The position numbers and the translations under genes were made by a program. A stretch of 64,000 nt of DNA from an uncultured Opitutia bacterium (GTDB lineage: Bacteria; Verrucomicrobiota; Verrucomicrobiia; Opitutales; Opitutaceae), in the NCBI GenBank assembly GCA_903825285.1, contig CAIJZY010000017.1, forward strand, positions 167,405 to 231,404, written 5' to 3'. Shown one piece after another: positions 49,025-58,402 of the stretch (positions are counted from its first letter, which is position 1; each line of letters starts with the position of its first letter). The notes under the pieces are model-generated. The model saw only the letters and a program-made list of their open reading frames with translations, searched no databases and was not told where the DNA came from.

Positions 49025-49294
49025 ATGAACATCAAACTCCATCTCGATGAGGCGGAATCCGCCCCCGTCGTGCGCTTGGCCCAGCTGTTGGACGTGACTC
49101 CCGAGGACGTGCTTTATACGGCGCTCAACCGCCTGATGATGCATGCCCGCGAGAACGACATCCAGGGTGAGATTGTCCAGACCCGGCTGGCCCGGTCGAA
49201 CAACCTGCCGCTCTGGGCGGACACGGCCGGCTCGGTGCACAACTACGAGGGGCAGGATCCCTGCGAGCCGGGCAAGAGCAAGTATTCCGTCTGA
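49025..49294 (+). CDS. Hypothetical small protein
   Basis: 90-codon ORF with GGAGCGGG-type RBS region; no recognised family. Confidence 0.6.
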   Translation: MNIKLHLDEAESAPVVRLAQLLDVTPEDVLYTALNRLMMHARENDIQGEIVQTRLARSNNLPLWADTAGSVHNYEGQDPCEPGKSKYSV

Positions 49295-49354
49295 CGTTGG
49301 TCGACGCCCGTCGCGAACCGCGCAGACCGCGCGGCGGCGGGGGCGTGGCCGCGC

Positions 49355-49825
49355 TCAGCGCGCCGCCGAGGAGCGCGCGGCCTTGCGCCGGCGTCGGACC
49401 GGGGCGCGGCTGCACATCTTGTCAAAGGCGGCGATCTCGCGGCGCGCGATGTGGCGCAGCGTGGCGCAAAGCTCGGTCACCGCGGCGGTGCGCTCCGTGA
49501 CGGCGCTCGGCGACCGTCCGGACTTGGCCGCAGCCTGATCCGCCTGGGCGTGAATGAGGGCTTCCAGCAGGGCCTGCTCGAGCGCGGGGAAATAGGCGCG
49601 CATGGGATTGCTGTCGTAGCGGCAGACCGGCCGCGGTCCGGCGCTGCGCACCGGCCGGCCGGGCAGGGCGGAGAGCACCTCGTCCAGCGTAAGGTCGAAC
49701 ATGAAGACCAGCGTGTCGGGATTGGCCAGGGGCGTGTGCAGGCGCTCGATGCGCAGCAGCGCCTCCCAGCGGGCGCGGATCTGCGGGCGCATGGCCTGGA
49801 GCCGGAGCAGCAGGTCGGGGTTCAT
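49355..49825 (-). CDS. Hypothetical protein
   Basis: MNPDLLLRLQAMRPQIRARWEALLRIER..., basic C-terminal tail. Confidence 0.55.
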   Translation of the reverse strand: MNPDLLLRLQAMRPQIRARWEALLRIERLHTPLANPDTLVFMFDLTLDEVLSALPGRPVRSAGPRPVCRYDSNPMRAYFPALEQALLEALIHAQADQAAAKSGRSPSAVTERTAAVTELCATLRHIARREIAAFDKMCSRAPVRRRRKAARSSAAR

Positions 49826-50099
49826 GCGGTCATCCCCTCCTGGGGCGCGGCATGACGTCCTAATCTGTGGGCGGAGCAGAAAACTGGGCGCGACCGGAAA
49901 CCGGTGGCGGGATGGGGGGCTCTTTTGGGCAAAATCAATCTCCTCGGGTAACGAACTTCGTTCATGGAACCTACCCGCAGAGGATGCCGCAAAGCCCCGC
50001 GAGCGGCTACGCAGGCGTTGCGCAACATTACGCATATGTTGCGGATCGGTCAGCCGCGCGCGGCGGAGACCCACGGGCGGAACCGCCAAAGGTCGCGGA

Positions 50100-51308
50100 T
50101 CAGCTCCGCAGGAAGCGGTCGTTGAGCCGGCGGTGCCACCGGACATCGCGCCAGTTCGCAAACTGGGGCTGGGCGTAGTTGTGCGGGGTCCAGCCCCACA
50201 TGCCGGCGGCGATGGCGTCATCGACGCTCCATTCCGCCCACTCCAGGAGCCAGCCCCAGTCGAGCTCGGGGCTGTCGAAGTAATACCAGCTCGACCACGA
50301 TTCGCTGGTGGTCAGCGGCATGCCGCGCTCGGCGGCCCAGCCGGCGAAGCGCATGAGCTTCGCGCGCTGCCGCTGGCGGAGCATCGGCCCGATCGCCGCG
50401 GCGGTTTGCTGGCAGCGGCGGGAGAACTCGGCGTGCCAGTCGTTGCGGGTGAAGAGGTGCGGCATGAGCTCGCCGAACTTCGTGCGCTGCGACCAGCGCG
50501 GGTCGGCGTCGGCGTAGAAGTGCACGTCCAGGCAGTCGAGCTCGAGGGGCACGTCGAGCCAGCGCAGGTCGCCGTGGATGGAGGCGGTGAAACGCAGCTC
50601 GGGAAATTCACGGCGCAGCGCGGCGAGCGGGGGATTGAGCTCGTCGGCGATGACCTGCGCCTGGGCGGGCGTGAAGGCGGCGACCCCCCAGTCAATTCCG
50701 TGCTCCTGCTTCAGGCGATGGAGGAAGCCCGGGAAGAAATAGGGCACCTCGTTGGCGAGGTCGACGTAGACGAGCCGTTCGAAGCCGAAGCGCCGGCGCC
50801 ACTGGCGCAGCTGGACGGCCCACATCTCGGCGCCCTCCGCATGCGTGCGCGGGAGCCGGAGCACCGGCGGGCCCTGCAGCGTTGAGCCGGGCAGGTTGCA
50901 AAACCACCAACAGCTGAGCGTGTAGTGAAGCTCCGGGCGGACGAGCAGCTTCTCCATGAACTCGATCAGCCAGCGCCCGGCCGGCGCGGTGACCGCGGTG
51001 TTCCAGTCCCACGGCAGGTACGGCTGTTTCGGATCGGGCCAGTGCAGCCGGCGCGCAGGGTGGGCGAGGTCGATCCACTGCGGCATGGGGTCGAGGCGCA
51101 CGGTGTTGTAGCCGCGCTCGATGGTCTCGTCCAAGACCCGGTCCCAGTCGGCAAAGCTGCCCCCGCGGCCGTGGCGCAGCAGGTAGGCCTGGTCCCACAT
51201 GGCGAGGGTGAGGCGGCGCGGCGTGAGCTGGTCGCGGGCGTCGAAACCGACGCCGGGCGCGGCGGCGGGCCGGGGGGACGCGAGCGTGACTTGGGCGGGC
51301 ATGTCCAT
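50100..51308 (-). CDS. Cellulase-like (glycoside hydrolase TIM-barrel) protein
   Basis: RGYNTVRLDPMPQWIDL, VYVDLANEVPYFFPGF, LDCLDVHFY, PLTTSESWSSW. Confidence 0.7.
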   Translation of the reverse strand: MDMPAQVTLASPRPAAAPGVGFDARDQLTPRRLTLAMWDQAYLLRHGRGGSFADWDRVLDETIERGYNTVRLDPMPQWIDLAHPARRLHWPDPKQPYLPWDWNTAVTAPAGRWLIEFMEKLLVRPELHYTLSCWWFCNLPGSTLQGPPVLRLPRTHAEGAEMWAVQLRQWRRRFGFERLVYVDLANEVPYFFPGFLHRLKQEHGIDWGVAAFTPAQAQVIADELNPPLAALRREFPELRFTASIHGDLRWLDVPLELDCLDVHFYADADPRWSQRTKFGELMPHLFTRNDWHAEFSRRCQQTAAAIGPMLRQRQRAKLMRFAGWAAERGMPLTTSESWSSWYYFDSPELDWGWLLEWAEWSVDDAIAAGMWGWTPHNYAQPQFANWRDVRWHRRLNDRFLRS

Positions 51309-51466
51309 GGTCGTGGGGGGACGGCGCCGGGAGCGGAGCCCAAGGCGCACTCCTGCGTAACGGCGGCACGTGGGGGAGGTCAATCCGATCGCGCCGCCGC
51401 TCGGGTCCGCGTGAATTTCTCCTCGTGAGGCGGCGCGGCGCAGCCTAGAAAGCAGGCAAGTGTCCC

Positions 51467-52621
51467 ATGCGTGAAGCACCCTCCAGCGGCCCCGCCTGTC
51501 AGGCGCGTTGCGCGGCGGCCCTGTGCGCCGGGAAAACGGATCGCGCCCCGGTCTACATCCCGGCCATCGCCTGCGGCGTTTCCTCCGCGCTGCTGGGCCG
51601 GCCGGCGCGCACCGGCACGGGCTCGCTGCGGTTTGCGGAGGTGGCGGCCTGGGCCGACGGCGACGCGGCGCACGCGGAATTTGAGGCGGGCATGATCGAG
51701 GACCTCGTGGCCGTGCATCGGCTCCTCGACGCGGATGTGCTGCGCATGCCGTGGCGGATGAACGAGCGGCCCGATGCGCAGCTCGACGAGCACACGTTCC
51801 GGTTTGGGCCCGAGTCCGGCGAGCACACGATCTGGCAGTACCATCCCGCGGCGGCGGATTTCAGTCCAATGTACCGGTCGCCCCGCGTGATGGCGCCGGA
51901 GGCTCGCCTGCGGCAGGAAATCGCGCAGCTGGAGGCCCTGGCGGCCGACCCGATGCCGGCGGCGCGGGAGTCGATTCAGCCGGCGGTGGACCTGTGGCGC
52001 AGGTTTGGCACCGAGTTCGTCGTGTGCAGCGCCGGCGCGGGCATCGGCGTGGGGCTCGAGCCGGATGACCTGGAACTGCTCGTGACCGCGCCGGATCTTG
52101 TCCGACACAAGATGGCCCTGCAGGGAGAATTCGTGATCGCGGTGGGCCGCGCGGTGAAGGAGGCGGGTTTGCCGCCGGTGATGGCGGGCGGGGGAGACCT
52201 CGCAGGCAATCTCGGCCCCATGTACTCGCCCGCGATGTTCCGCGAGGTGGTGCTGCCGGCCTACGTCCGGTCGGTGGCGGAGCTGAACCGCCTGGGTGTG
52301 CACTACTATTTCCGCAGCGACGGCAATCTGTGGACGCTGATGGACATGCTGTTCACCGAGGCCAACTGCCCGGGCTTCGGCGAGGCCGACCGCGACGCGA
52401 TGATGACGGTGGCTGCGGTGCGCGCGCGGTTTCCACGGCTCGTGATCTGGGGCAATGTCTCGTCTTCGCTGCTGATGTCCGGAAGCGCCGAGGAGGTGGC
52501 GGCCCAGGCGCGCACGGCGGTGTCGGAAGCGGAGCAGCGCGGATATTTTCAGGGCTGCTCCAACGCGATTGTCCAGGGAACGCCGGTGGAAAACGTCTGG
52601 GCAATGATGGCGGAGCGCTGA
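51467..52621 (+). CDS. Uroporphyrinogen decarboxylase-like (URO-D superfamily) protein
   Basis: DRAPVYIPAIACGVSSALLG, MAGGGDLAGNLGPMYSPAMFREVVLPAYVRSVAELNRLGVHYYFRSDGN. Confidence 0.75.
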   Translation: MREAPSSGPACQARCAAALCAGKTDRAPVYIPAIACGVSSALLGRPARTGTGSLRFAEVAAWADGDAAHAEFEAGMIEDLVAVHRLLDADVLRMPWRMNERPDAQLDEHTFRFGPESGEHTIWQYHPAAADFSPMYRSPRVMAPEARLRQEIAQLEALAADPMPAARESIQPAVDLWRRFGTEFVVCSAGAGIGVGLEPDDLELLVTAPDLVRHKMALQGEFVIAVGRAVKEAGLPPVMAGGGDLAGNLGPMYSPAMFREVVLPAYVRSVAELNRLGVHYYFRSDGNLWTLMDMLFTEANCPGFGEADRDAMMTVAAVRARFPRLVIWGNVSSSLLMSGSAEEVAAQARTAVSEAEQRGYFQGCSNAIVQGTPVENVWAMMAER

Positions 52622-52796
52622 CCCCGTCGGCGCTGGCGGGAGACCGGCCCGGAAGGCGTGCCGGTCATGAAAGGATTATGAAATCCGCCGCTTCCCGGCG
52701 TGCTGGCACGGCACCCTCGGCGGGATACGTAATTTTTCCGTTAAATGCGTAGTTACACAGATCGTGTGAGACCGGTGGTGTCCACAGGGTCGGCGC

Positions 52797-53009
52797 ATGT
52801 ACTCCAGCCGGCGCAGCTTCACCCATTCGAACGGCATCACTTTTGTGGATCGCCGTTACGATTTTCTCAGCCGGGTGATCGTGGGCGTGAGCGTGCAGGC
52901 GGGCGCGGCGGACGCGCAGCTTGATTCCGCGGAGCGGATTGGGGCGCTGGAGGAAGCCGAGCGCCTGCTGCGGGAAGTGACCGAGATGTTCGAGCAGCGC
53001 TTCGAATAA
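52797..53009 (+). CDS. Hypothetical small protein
   Basis: 70 aa ORF MYSSRRSFTHSNGITFVDRRYDFLSR... Confidence 0.5.
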   Translation: MYSSRRSFTHSNGITFVDRRYDFLSRVIVGVSVQAGAADAQLDSAERIGALEEAERLLREVTEMFEQRFE

Positions 53010-53025
53010 GCGCCGGTCGGGCGGC

Positions 53026-53244
53026 TTAACGCCGAGCCAATTGCTCCGCGGTCGGCAACTCGTAGCTGATCTTGCCTTCCATGATCTCGCGCAGGGCGGT
53101 GTCCTCGGCCGAGAGTTTCTCGAGCGACTCGACCAGGGGACGATTGCCGTTGCGCAGCTGCTTCACGCGGCGGGACACCACGTTGACCAGGATGTTGGGG
53201 TCGGTGATCAGCTTTAGCGCGGCGTGTAGATAGTCGTCTCTCAT
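53026..53244 (-). CDS. rpoZ: RNA polymerase omega subunit
   Basis: MRDDYLHAALKLITDPNILVNVVSRRVKQLRNGNRPLVE...ALREIMEGKISYE. Confidence 0.88.
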   Translation of the reverse strand: MRDDYLHAALKLITDPNILVNVVSRRVKQLRNGNRPLVESLEKLSAEDTALREIMEGKISYELPTAEQLARR

Positions 53245-53749
53245 GATGAAATGCCGGCAAGCGGCGCTGTGGGTGAAGCCGTTCCGTATAAGAGCGGCTG
53301 AGGCGGACATTTTATGTGGACGGAAGCGCGAAAACGACCCTGATCCGTCGGGTTGCCCGACGTGGGCAGTGAATCGTTTGGGGAGCACCGCCTTAGGTCA
53401 CTCTTAAGACGATGAACCGGCTGCCAGGACTCGCCTCACGAATCCCGGAGCGGGGAGGGCACAATTTGCTTGCCTCGCGGGTCGAAGAGAAGAGATCAAG
53501 AGGCAGAGTCCGGTCAGCATCCAGATGCACGGTTGAGATCGTGGTTTGAGCCAGACAGCAGGACAGCGGTTTTCGCAGGCAGGTTATCTGCAGTGAGCCA
53601 GCTTCGAGTTTTCGGGCAGCGCCAGTGGCATCGAGTCCCAGGGCCTGCCGTCAGCGAGTGATGTCCCTGGCAGTGACGGTTGTCAGCGTGAGGGATGCGA
53701 CCGGATTCATGCCCAGCCTTAACCCAGAACCCATGGATGAAAGGAACCT

Positions 53750-54178
53750 ATGAATCTTACCCAACTATTAACTCAGCGTCGGACCCTGCTGCGGCAGGGA
53801 CACCTGGCCAACCTGGCCTTTGCCTATGTGCGGCTCAGCGAATTTACCCAGCGGCTCGACCGGGCGGGGCTGAAAGGGACGGTGCGCCTGCGGCACGCGG
53901 AGACGGAGACCGGGATTGCGTGGCCCACGCTCACCGTGGATGGGGCCAATGCGTCGGTGGTGGAGGAGCACTTCACGGATGAGGACGTGATCGAATGGGC
54001 GGACGTCTTCACCTTCATCACCGCGGAGAACGAGCTCGACCTCGCGTTTTCGCCGGAAGGACTGGCGGAGCGCTTCCTCGTCCCGCTGCGCGCGGAACTG
54101 GAGCACGCCGGCGTGGTGGTTGACCTCCAACCTCCATCCTCCGCGAGCCAGGCTCACCGGACGGCCGGCGAGAGCTAA
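53750..54178 (+). CDS. Hypothetical protein
   Basis: 142 aa ORF with plausible codon use; no recognised family. Confidence 0.55.
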   Translation: MNLTQLLTQRRTLLRQGHLANLAFAYVRLSEFTQRLDRAGLKGTVRLRHAETETGIAWPTLTVDGANASVVEEHFTDEDVIEWADVFTFITAENELDLAFSPEGLAERFLVPLRAELEHAGVVVDLQPPSSASQAHRTAGES

Positions 54179-54206
54179 ACGCAGTGGTCAGGCCGCGGCG
54201 CTCGGC

Positions 54207-55547
54207 TCAGGCCCGGGCGCCGCGGGCCTTGACCGCGGTCTGGCTCCAGGTGAGCGCCAGCAGGGCGCAGCCGATCAGCGCCGACGCGGCGTAGAGCCCG
54301 ATGGCGCCGTTCCAGCCGAACGCGTCCACCAGCAGGCCGGTGCCCACGCCGCAGACCGAGGCGCCGAGGTAGCCCAGCAGGCCGGTGAGTCCCACGGCAC
54401 TGGAGGACGCGGCCTTGGTGGCGAAATCCGCCGCGGCCACGGCAACGAGCATCTGCGGGCCGTACACGAAGAATCCGAGCGCCCCGAACAGCGCGGCCAT
54501 GGTCAGCCGCTGTCCCGCGGGCACGAAGAACATCAGCCCCACCGCGACGAGCAGGAGGAGCATGAAGAACACCGACACCGGTCCGCGCCGGCCATCGAGC
54601 TTGTCGGAGATCCAGCCGGCGGCGTAAGCGCCGAAAATACCCGCGATCTCGAAGACGGACAGCGACACGCCCGCGTCGTTCAGCGTGAAGCCCTTGGCCT
54701 CCACGAGGTATTTCGGCGCCCAGTCCAGCACGCCGATGCGCACGATATAGATGAAGAAATTGGCGAAGCTCACGATCCAGACCCAGGGGTTGGTGAGGAT
54801 GTGCTCCCGGAAGATGCCCCAGAAGGAATCCTCGCGAGCGACCGCCGGCACGGGTGCTGCGCCCTCGCGGAAGACCTCCACGGCCGGCAGGCCCAGCGAC
54901 TCGGGCGAGTCGGTCAGGCGGTTGAACAGCCACGCGGATCCCGCCGCGCAGAGGGCGGCGGGAACCCAGAACGCCGCGCGCCAGCCGTAATAGGTCACCA
55001 GGTAGCCGGCGCCGACGGCGATCATCGCGCCGCCGACCTGGTGCGAGGCATTCCAGACGCCCCAGGCGCGGCCGATTTCCTTCGGGCTGAACCAGTGCGT
55101 GAGCAGCCGGAAGCAGGGTGGGGAACCTGCGCCCTGGAAAAGATTGTTGAGCGCCCAGAGCGCGACGAAGGCGACGAGGCCGGCGCCGAAGCCAAAGCCG
55201 ACATTGACGAGCGCCGAAAGGAGCAGGCCGCCGGCCATGAGGTAGCGCGGGTTGGTCCGGTCGCCGATGATGCCGCTGAGAAACTTGGAGACGGCATAGA
55301 CAATGGTCGCCGTGCTCAGCAGCAGGCCCCACTGCGTATTGGTGAAGCCGAACTCATCGATGATGGACTTGGCGGCCATCGAGAGATTCTTCCGCAGCAG
55401 GTAGTACAGGGCGTAGCCCGTGGTCATCGAATACATGACGCGGAGCCGCCAGTAGCGGTAGAGCCGCCTGACCTCCGCGGGATCCTCGATCGCGGGAGCG
55501 GCCGCCGGGAGTCGGAGCTGGCCTTGGATCGTGCGGAGCAAATTCAT
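54207..55547 (-). CDS. MFS transporter, glycerol-3-phosphate/hexose-phosphate (OPA/GlpT-like) family
   Basis: YYLLRKNLSMAAKSIIDEFGFTNTQWGLLLSTATIVYAVSKFLSGIIGDRTNPRYLM, NNLFQGAGSPPCFRLLTHWFSPKE. Confidence 0.9.
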   Translation of the reverse strand: MNLLRTIQGQLRLPAAAPAIEDPAEVRRLYRYWRLRVMYSMTTGYALYYLLRKNLSMAAKSIIDEFGFTNTQWGLLLSTATIVYAVSKFLSGIIGDRTNPRYLMAGGLLLSALVNVGFGFGAGLVAFVALWALNNLFQGAGSPPCFRLLTHWFSPKEIGRAWGVWNASHQVGGAMIAVGAGYLVTYYGWRAAFWVPAALCAAGSAWLFNRLTDSPESLGLPAVEVFREGAAPVPAVAREDSFWGIFREHILTNPWVWIVSFANFFIYIVRIGVLDWAPKYLVEAKGFTLNDAGVSLSVFEIAGIFGAYAAGWISDKLDGRRGPVSVFFMLLLLVAVGLMFFVPAGQRLTMAALFGALGFFVYGPQMLVAVAAADFATKAASSSAVGLTGLLGYLGASVCGVGTGLLVDAFGWNGAIGLYAASALIGCALLALTWSQTAVKARGARA

Positions 55548-55773
55548 GAAGGCCAGTGAGACCAAAGCCACGCCGTCACGGGGTCAAAACCAGAGTCAGA
55601 AGCAATCGCCTCGCGGCGCGCAACTCGGCCAACATGGCCGTCTAAAGTGGTGCCCCCACGGGGAATCATTTACCCTCTAAGGCTCCGTCCATTTTCTGAA
55701 ATAGGACATTTATAGGACGTTTTGTTCTCAGTCAGGCTCTGTGGTGGACAGCGCCGCGTCTATTCGAGGCGTT

Positions 55774-56094
55774 TCATTCGGCTTGGACGCGATGGAGTGC
55801 GTAGGGCAATTGCGCAAAGTCTACTCGCAGTTCACGCAATGAACGGTGGTTGATGAATTTCGCCGCTGCGAATACAAGCGCCTGCTTACCCGTGCCCTTG
55901 TTCGCAGCAGCGATTGCCTCGGCATGGGTGCGCGTGAAGGCAGCAGCGGGACTACGCAACCACAACTCGTCTGTCGTCGAGGTCCGGCTGCTTGCCCTCT
56001 GCCGAACAGCTTTTCTCCGGCACCACGAGCAGCTCGCGATACGGCACGCCGAGGTGGTGGGTGTAGATGAAGCTCTTCCCTTTGAAATCGAGTG
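55774..56094 (-). pseudogene. DNA methyltransferase (type III Mod-like) remnant: N-terminus joined out of frame to a C-terminal fragment
   Basis: Reverse strand MPSLDFKGKSFIYTHHLGVPYRELLVVPEKSCSAEGKQPDLDD then, in another frame, DELWLRSPAAAFTRTHAEAIAAANKG...ELRVDFAQLPYALHRV; catalytic middle absent. Confidence 0.6.
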
Positions 56095-56187
56095 ACGGCA
56101 TGCCAAACAGCATGCAAAACGGAAACACGGGCGCGAGGGAATTTCCGCCGGCGCGCGGGGAAACCCACACGCCGGTCGCTGTCAGAC

Positions 56188-56206
56188 AAAAAGGGGCCGA
56201 AGCCCC
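56188..56206 (-). terminator. Intrinsic terminator with UUCG tetraloop
   Basis: Reverse strand GGGGC-TTCG-GCCCC followed by TTTTT. Confidence 0.75.
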
Positions 56207-56210
56207 GTGG

Positions 56211-56576
56211 TCAGTCCTCGTCGAGTAGCATGAGGGTGAGGACCGGCGCGGGCGTGTCGCCGGGTCCGACGTGAAGTTTCAGGTCGTGGGCGCGATTTCC
56301 GATGATAACCCTGAACGAGATGGTATCCGCTTCCCGGTTTCGTTGGCTTATCATGGTCTTCGCGGCCCAGCTTATGTCGTGGAGGATTCCATCGAGGTCG
56401 GAACCTGATTTGGTCCCTTCCTCGATGATAGACCACACCGTGGCGGTGCAGCAAAAGCTCCGGGACCAGTAGACCCGGATGACTTGAAATTGGGACAGGT
56501 TTACGAGCACGCCGTCGTCGATGGCTTGTTGCCGGCTGTAGGAAAAAATGACTTCTCCGAACGGGTTACTATCCAT
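56211..56576 (-). CDS. DUF6573-like mobile-element protein
   Basis: MDSNPFGEVIFSYSRQQAIDDGVLVNLSQF...CTATVWSIIEEGT...GILHDI. Confidence 0.6.
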   Translation of the reverse strand: MDSNPFGEVIFSYSRQQAIDDGVLVNLSQFQVIRVYWSRSFCCTATVWSIIEEGTKSGSDLDGILHDISWAAKTMISQRNREADTISFRVIIGNRAHDLKLHVGPGDTPAPVLTLMLLDED

Positions 56577-57020
56577 GGTTTGCGCCGTCCGGCGGCTCGG
56601 TCGTGTGTGCGTCTTGCACCTTATCGACCTCACTGCCGATTGGCGTTTCGCCTCACCCACGAAAGTCAAAGGGGTGCGGAGCGCCGAGGAGTGGTGACTT
56701 GCTCACCCGACGAGGGGGAAGCGCAGGTTTCCCCGTGGTGGAGGCCCGAAGGGCACGACCTTGACCGTGGGTAAAATGGGAGAAACAGCGGCTGGCAGTG
56801 CGCTAGTAAAAATCGAGTGTTAGCGAGCATCTTTCCTTCCCCTGGGTGCGAGCGCTGCGATGACCCCAAAAGGTCGTAGCAAGCGAGCCGGGCGGGCGGG
56901 AATCTACCCGAGTGGCTGGCAAAGCGGGTCAGCAGTCTCCGAGGACGCGCAGATGAAACGAAACAACGACGGAAGGCAGCGCCGGAGCGCCGGTGCCGAA
57001 ATTGTCCTGGTGTAGCGGAT

Positions 57021-57151
57021 GGGGCGGAAATTCGAGGGGCGGAAATTGGGATTTTACGCCGTATCTGCCCCACGCGCGCCACACCGGCGACGGCAGGGGC
57101 GGAAAGGAATAAGGCAGCCTATAACATAGGCTGCCGTTTCCGCCCCCTGCC
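57021..57151. repeat. Iteron-like GGGGCGGAAA repeats and a long composite hairpin
   Basis: GGGGCGGAAATT at 57021-57032 and 57036-57047; GGGGCGGAAA 57096-57105; inverse TTTCCGCCCC 57137-57146; inner stem GGCAGCCTAT-AAC-ATAGGCTGCC 57113-57135. Confidence 0.75.
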
Positions 57152-57239
57152 GGTCGCCCGGCCAACGAGAAATAGTATTTTAAGAAATCTTGCCCCGGCA
57201 CGTTTCGCCTACGTTTACCTGGCGGTATACTGCCTCGTT

Positions 57240-58400
57240 ATGAATCTACTTAACTGTGCTCCAATCATCGAATTTGAAATCGTCCCGCTCTCTATCATTG
57301 AGGGACTTACAGACGAAAAGGTTATCCAGAATCAGCCGCCAAAAAATCCCGCCCCGGCGTCGGGCGAACTCCCGGACATTGTTTCGGGAGACCATTTTCT
57401 CGAAATCAACTACCCACCACGACGGGAGTTGATTGAGGGGCTGTTGCACCAAGGGACCAAGCTCCTGCTGGCCGGCGCGAGCAAAGCGGGCAAGACTTGG
57501 CTGCTGCTTGCGATGGCAATCGCTGTTGCCACCGGCGAGCATTGGCTCGGCCTGGCGACGAGGCAGTCCCGCGTGCTGTTCATCAACCTGGAAATTCTGC
57601 CCGATTTTTTCCAGCATCGCTGCTGGATGGTGAAGGAAAAAATGGGCCTGAATTCACTTGGCTCCCTCACCGTCTGGAATTTGAGAGGCTACGAAGCGGA
57701 CATTGCAGTAATGGTAGACCACATCCTGGCCCGAATCCAAAAGGACGGCGGCTACGACATGGTCGTGATTGACCCAGTTTATAAATGTTATGGCGGAAGA
57801 GACGAGAACAACGCGGGGGATATGGCGAATTTCCTTTCTCACCTCGAACGAATCGCGGCAAACACCGGCGCGGCGGTCGTTTTTTCCACGCACCATTCGA
57901 AGGGAAATCAAGCCGGCAGGAACGTGCTGGACCGCACGTCAGGCTCCGGTGTATTTGCCCGCGATGCCGACACTTACCTGAGTGTCACCGAACACGAGAA
58001 GGACCAGCATTTCTCGGTGGAATCAGTGGTGCGCAATGGGCCTCCCGTGCCCGCGTTCGTGCTGAGGAAGGCGTTCCCATTATTCGTGCGTGACGACACA
58101 ATCGACCCATCCAAACTGAAGCGGTCGAACCGGCGCGCTGCTCCTGCTTCACAAACTTCCGCCCCTCTCGGCAGGAAGCCGAAGTTCACCGATGAAGAAC
58201 TGCTTAATCTGCTGCCGGCGGCGGGGCTTACTTACGGTGAATGGGAGAAAGCCGCGAAAGATGCGCTGGCCTGCTCGGAAACTACATTCAAAGAAAAGCG
58301 CCGGGCACTCATAGGCAATAAAGCCGTCGCCTTGGAAAAATACCGTTACACGCGGCTCGCCGGCCTGGATTCAGGCGCAACCCCGATGACTGAGACCTGA
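57240..58400 (+). CDS. AAA/RecA-fold ATPase, RepA-like replicative helicase
   Basis: Walker A LLAGASKAGKTWLLLAMA, FINLEI, Walker B YDMVVIDPVYK, VVFSTHHSKGNQAGRNVLDRTSGSGVFARDADTYLSV. Confidence 0.82.
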   Translation: MNLLNCAPIIEFEIVPLSIIEGLTDEKVIQNQPPKNPAPASGELPDIVSGDHFLEINYPPRRELIEGLLHQGTKLLLAGASKAGKTWLLLAMAIAVATGEHWLGLATRQSRVLFINLEILPDFFQHRCWMVKEKMGLNSLGSLTVWNLRGYEADIAVMVDHILARIQKDGGYDMVVIDPVYKCYGGRDENNAGDMANFLSHLERIAANTGAAVVFSTHHSKGNQAGRNVLDRTSGSGVFARDADTYLSVTEHEKDQHFSVESVVRNGPPVPAFVLRKAFPLFVRDDTIDPSKLKRSNRRAAPASQTSAPLGRKPKFTDEELLNLLPAAGLTYGEWEKAAKDALACSETTFKEKRRALIGNKAVALEKYRYTRLAGLDSGATPMTET

Positions 58401-58402
58401 GT

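Noticed and set aside
53470-53661. 63-aa ORF in the rpoZ-downstream gap
   Set aside because: No RBS or homology features; likely chance ORF
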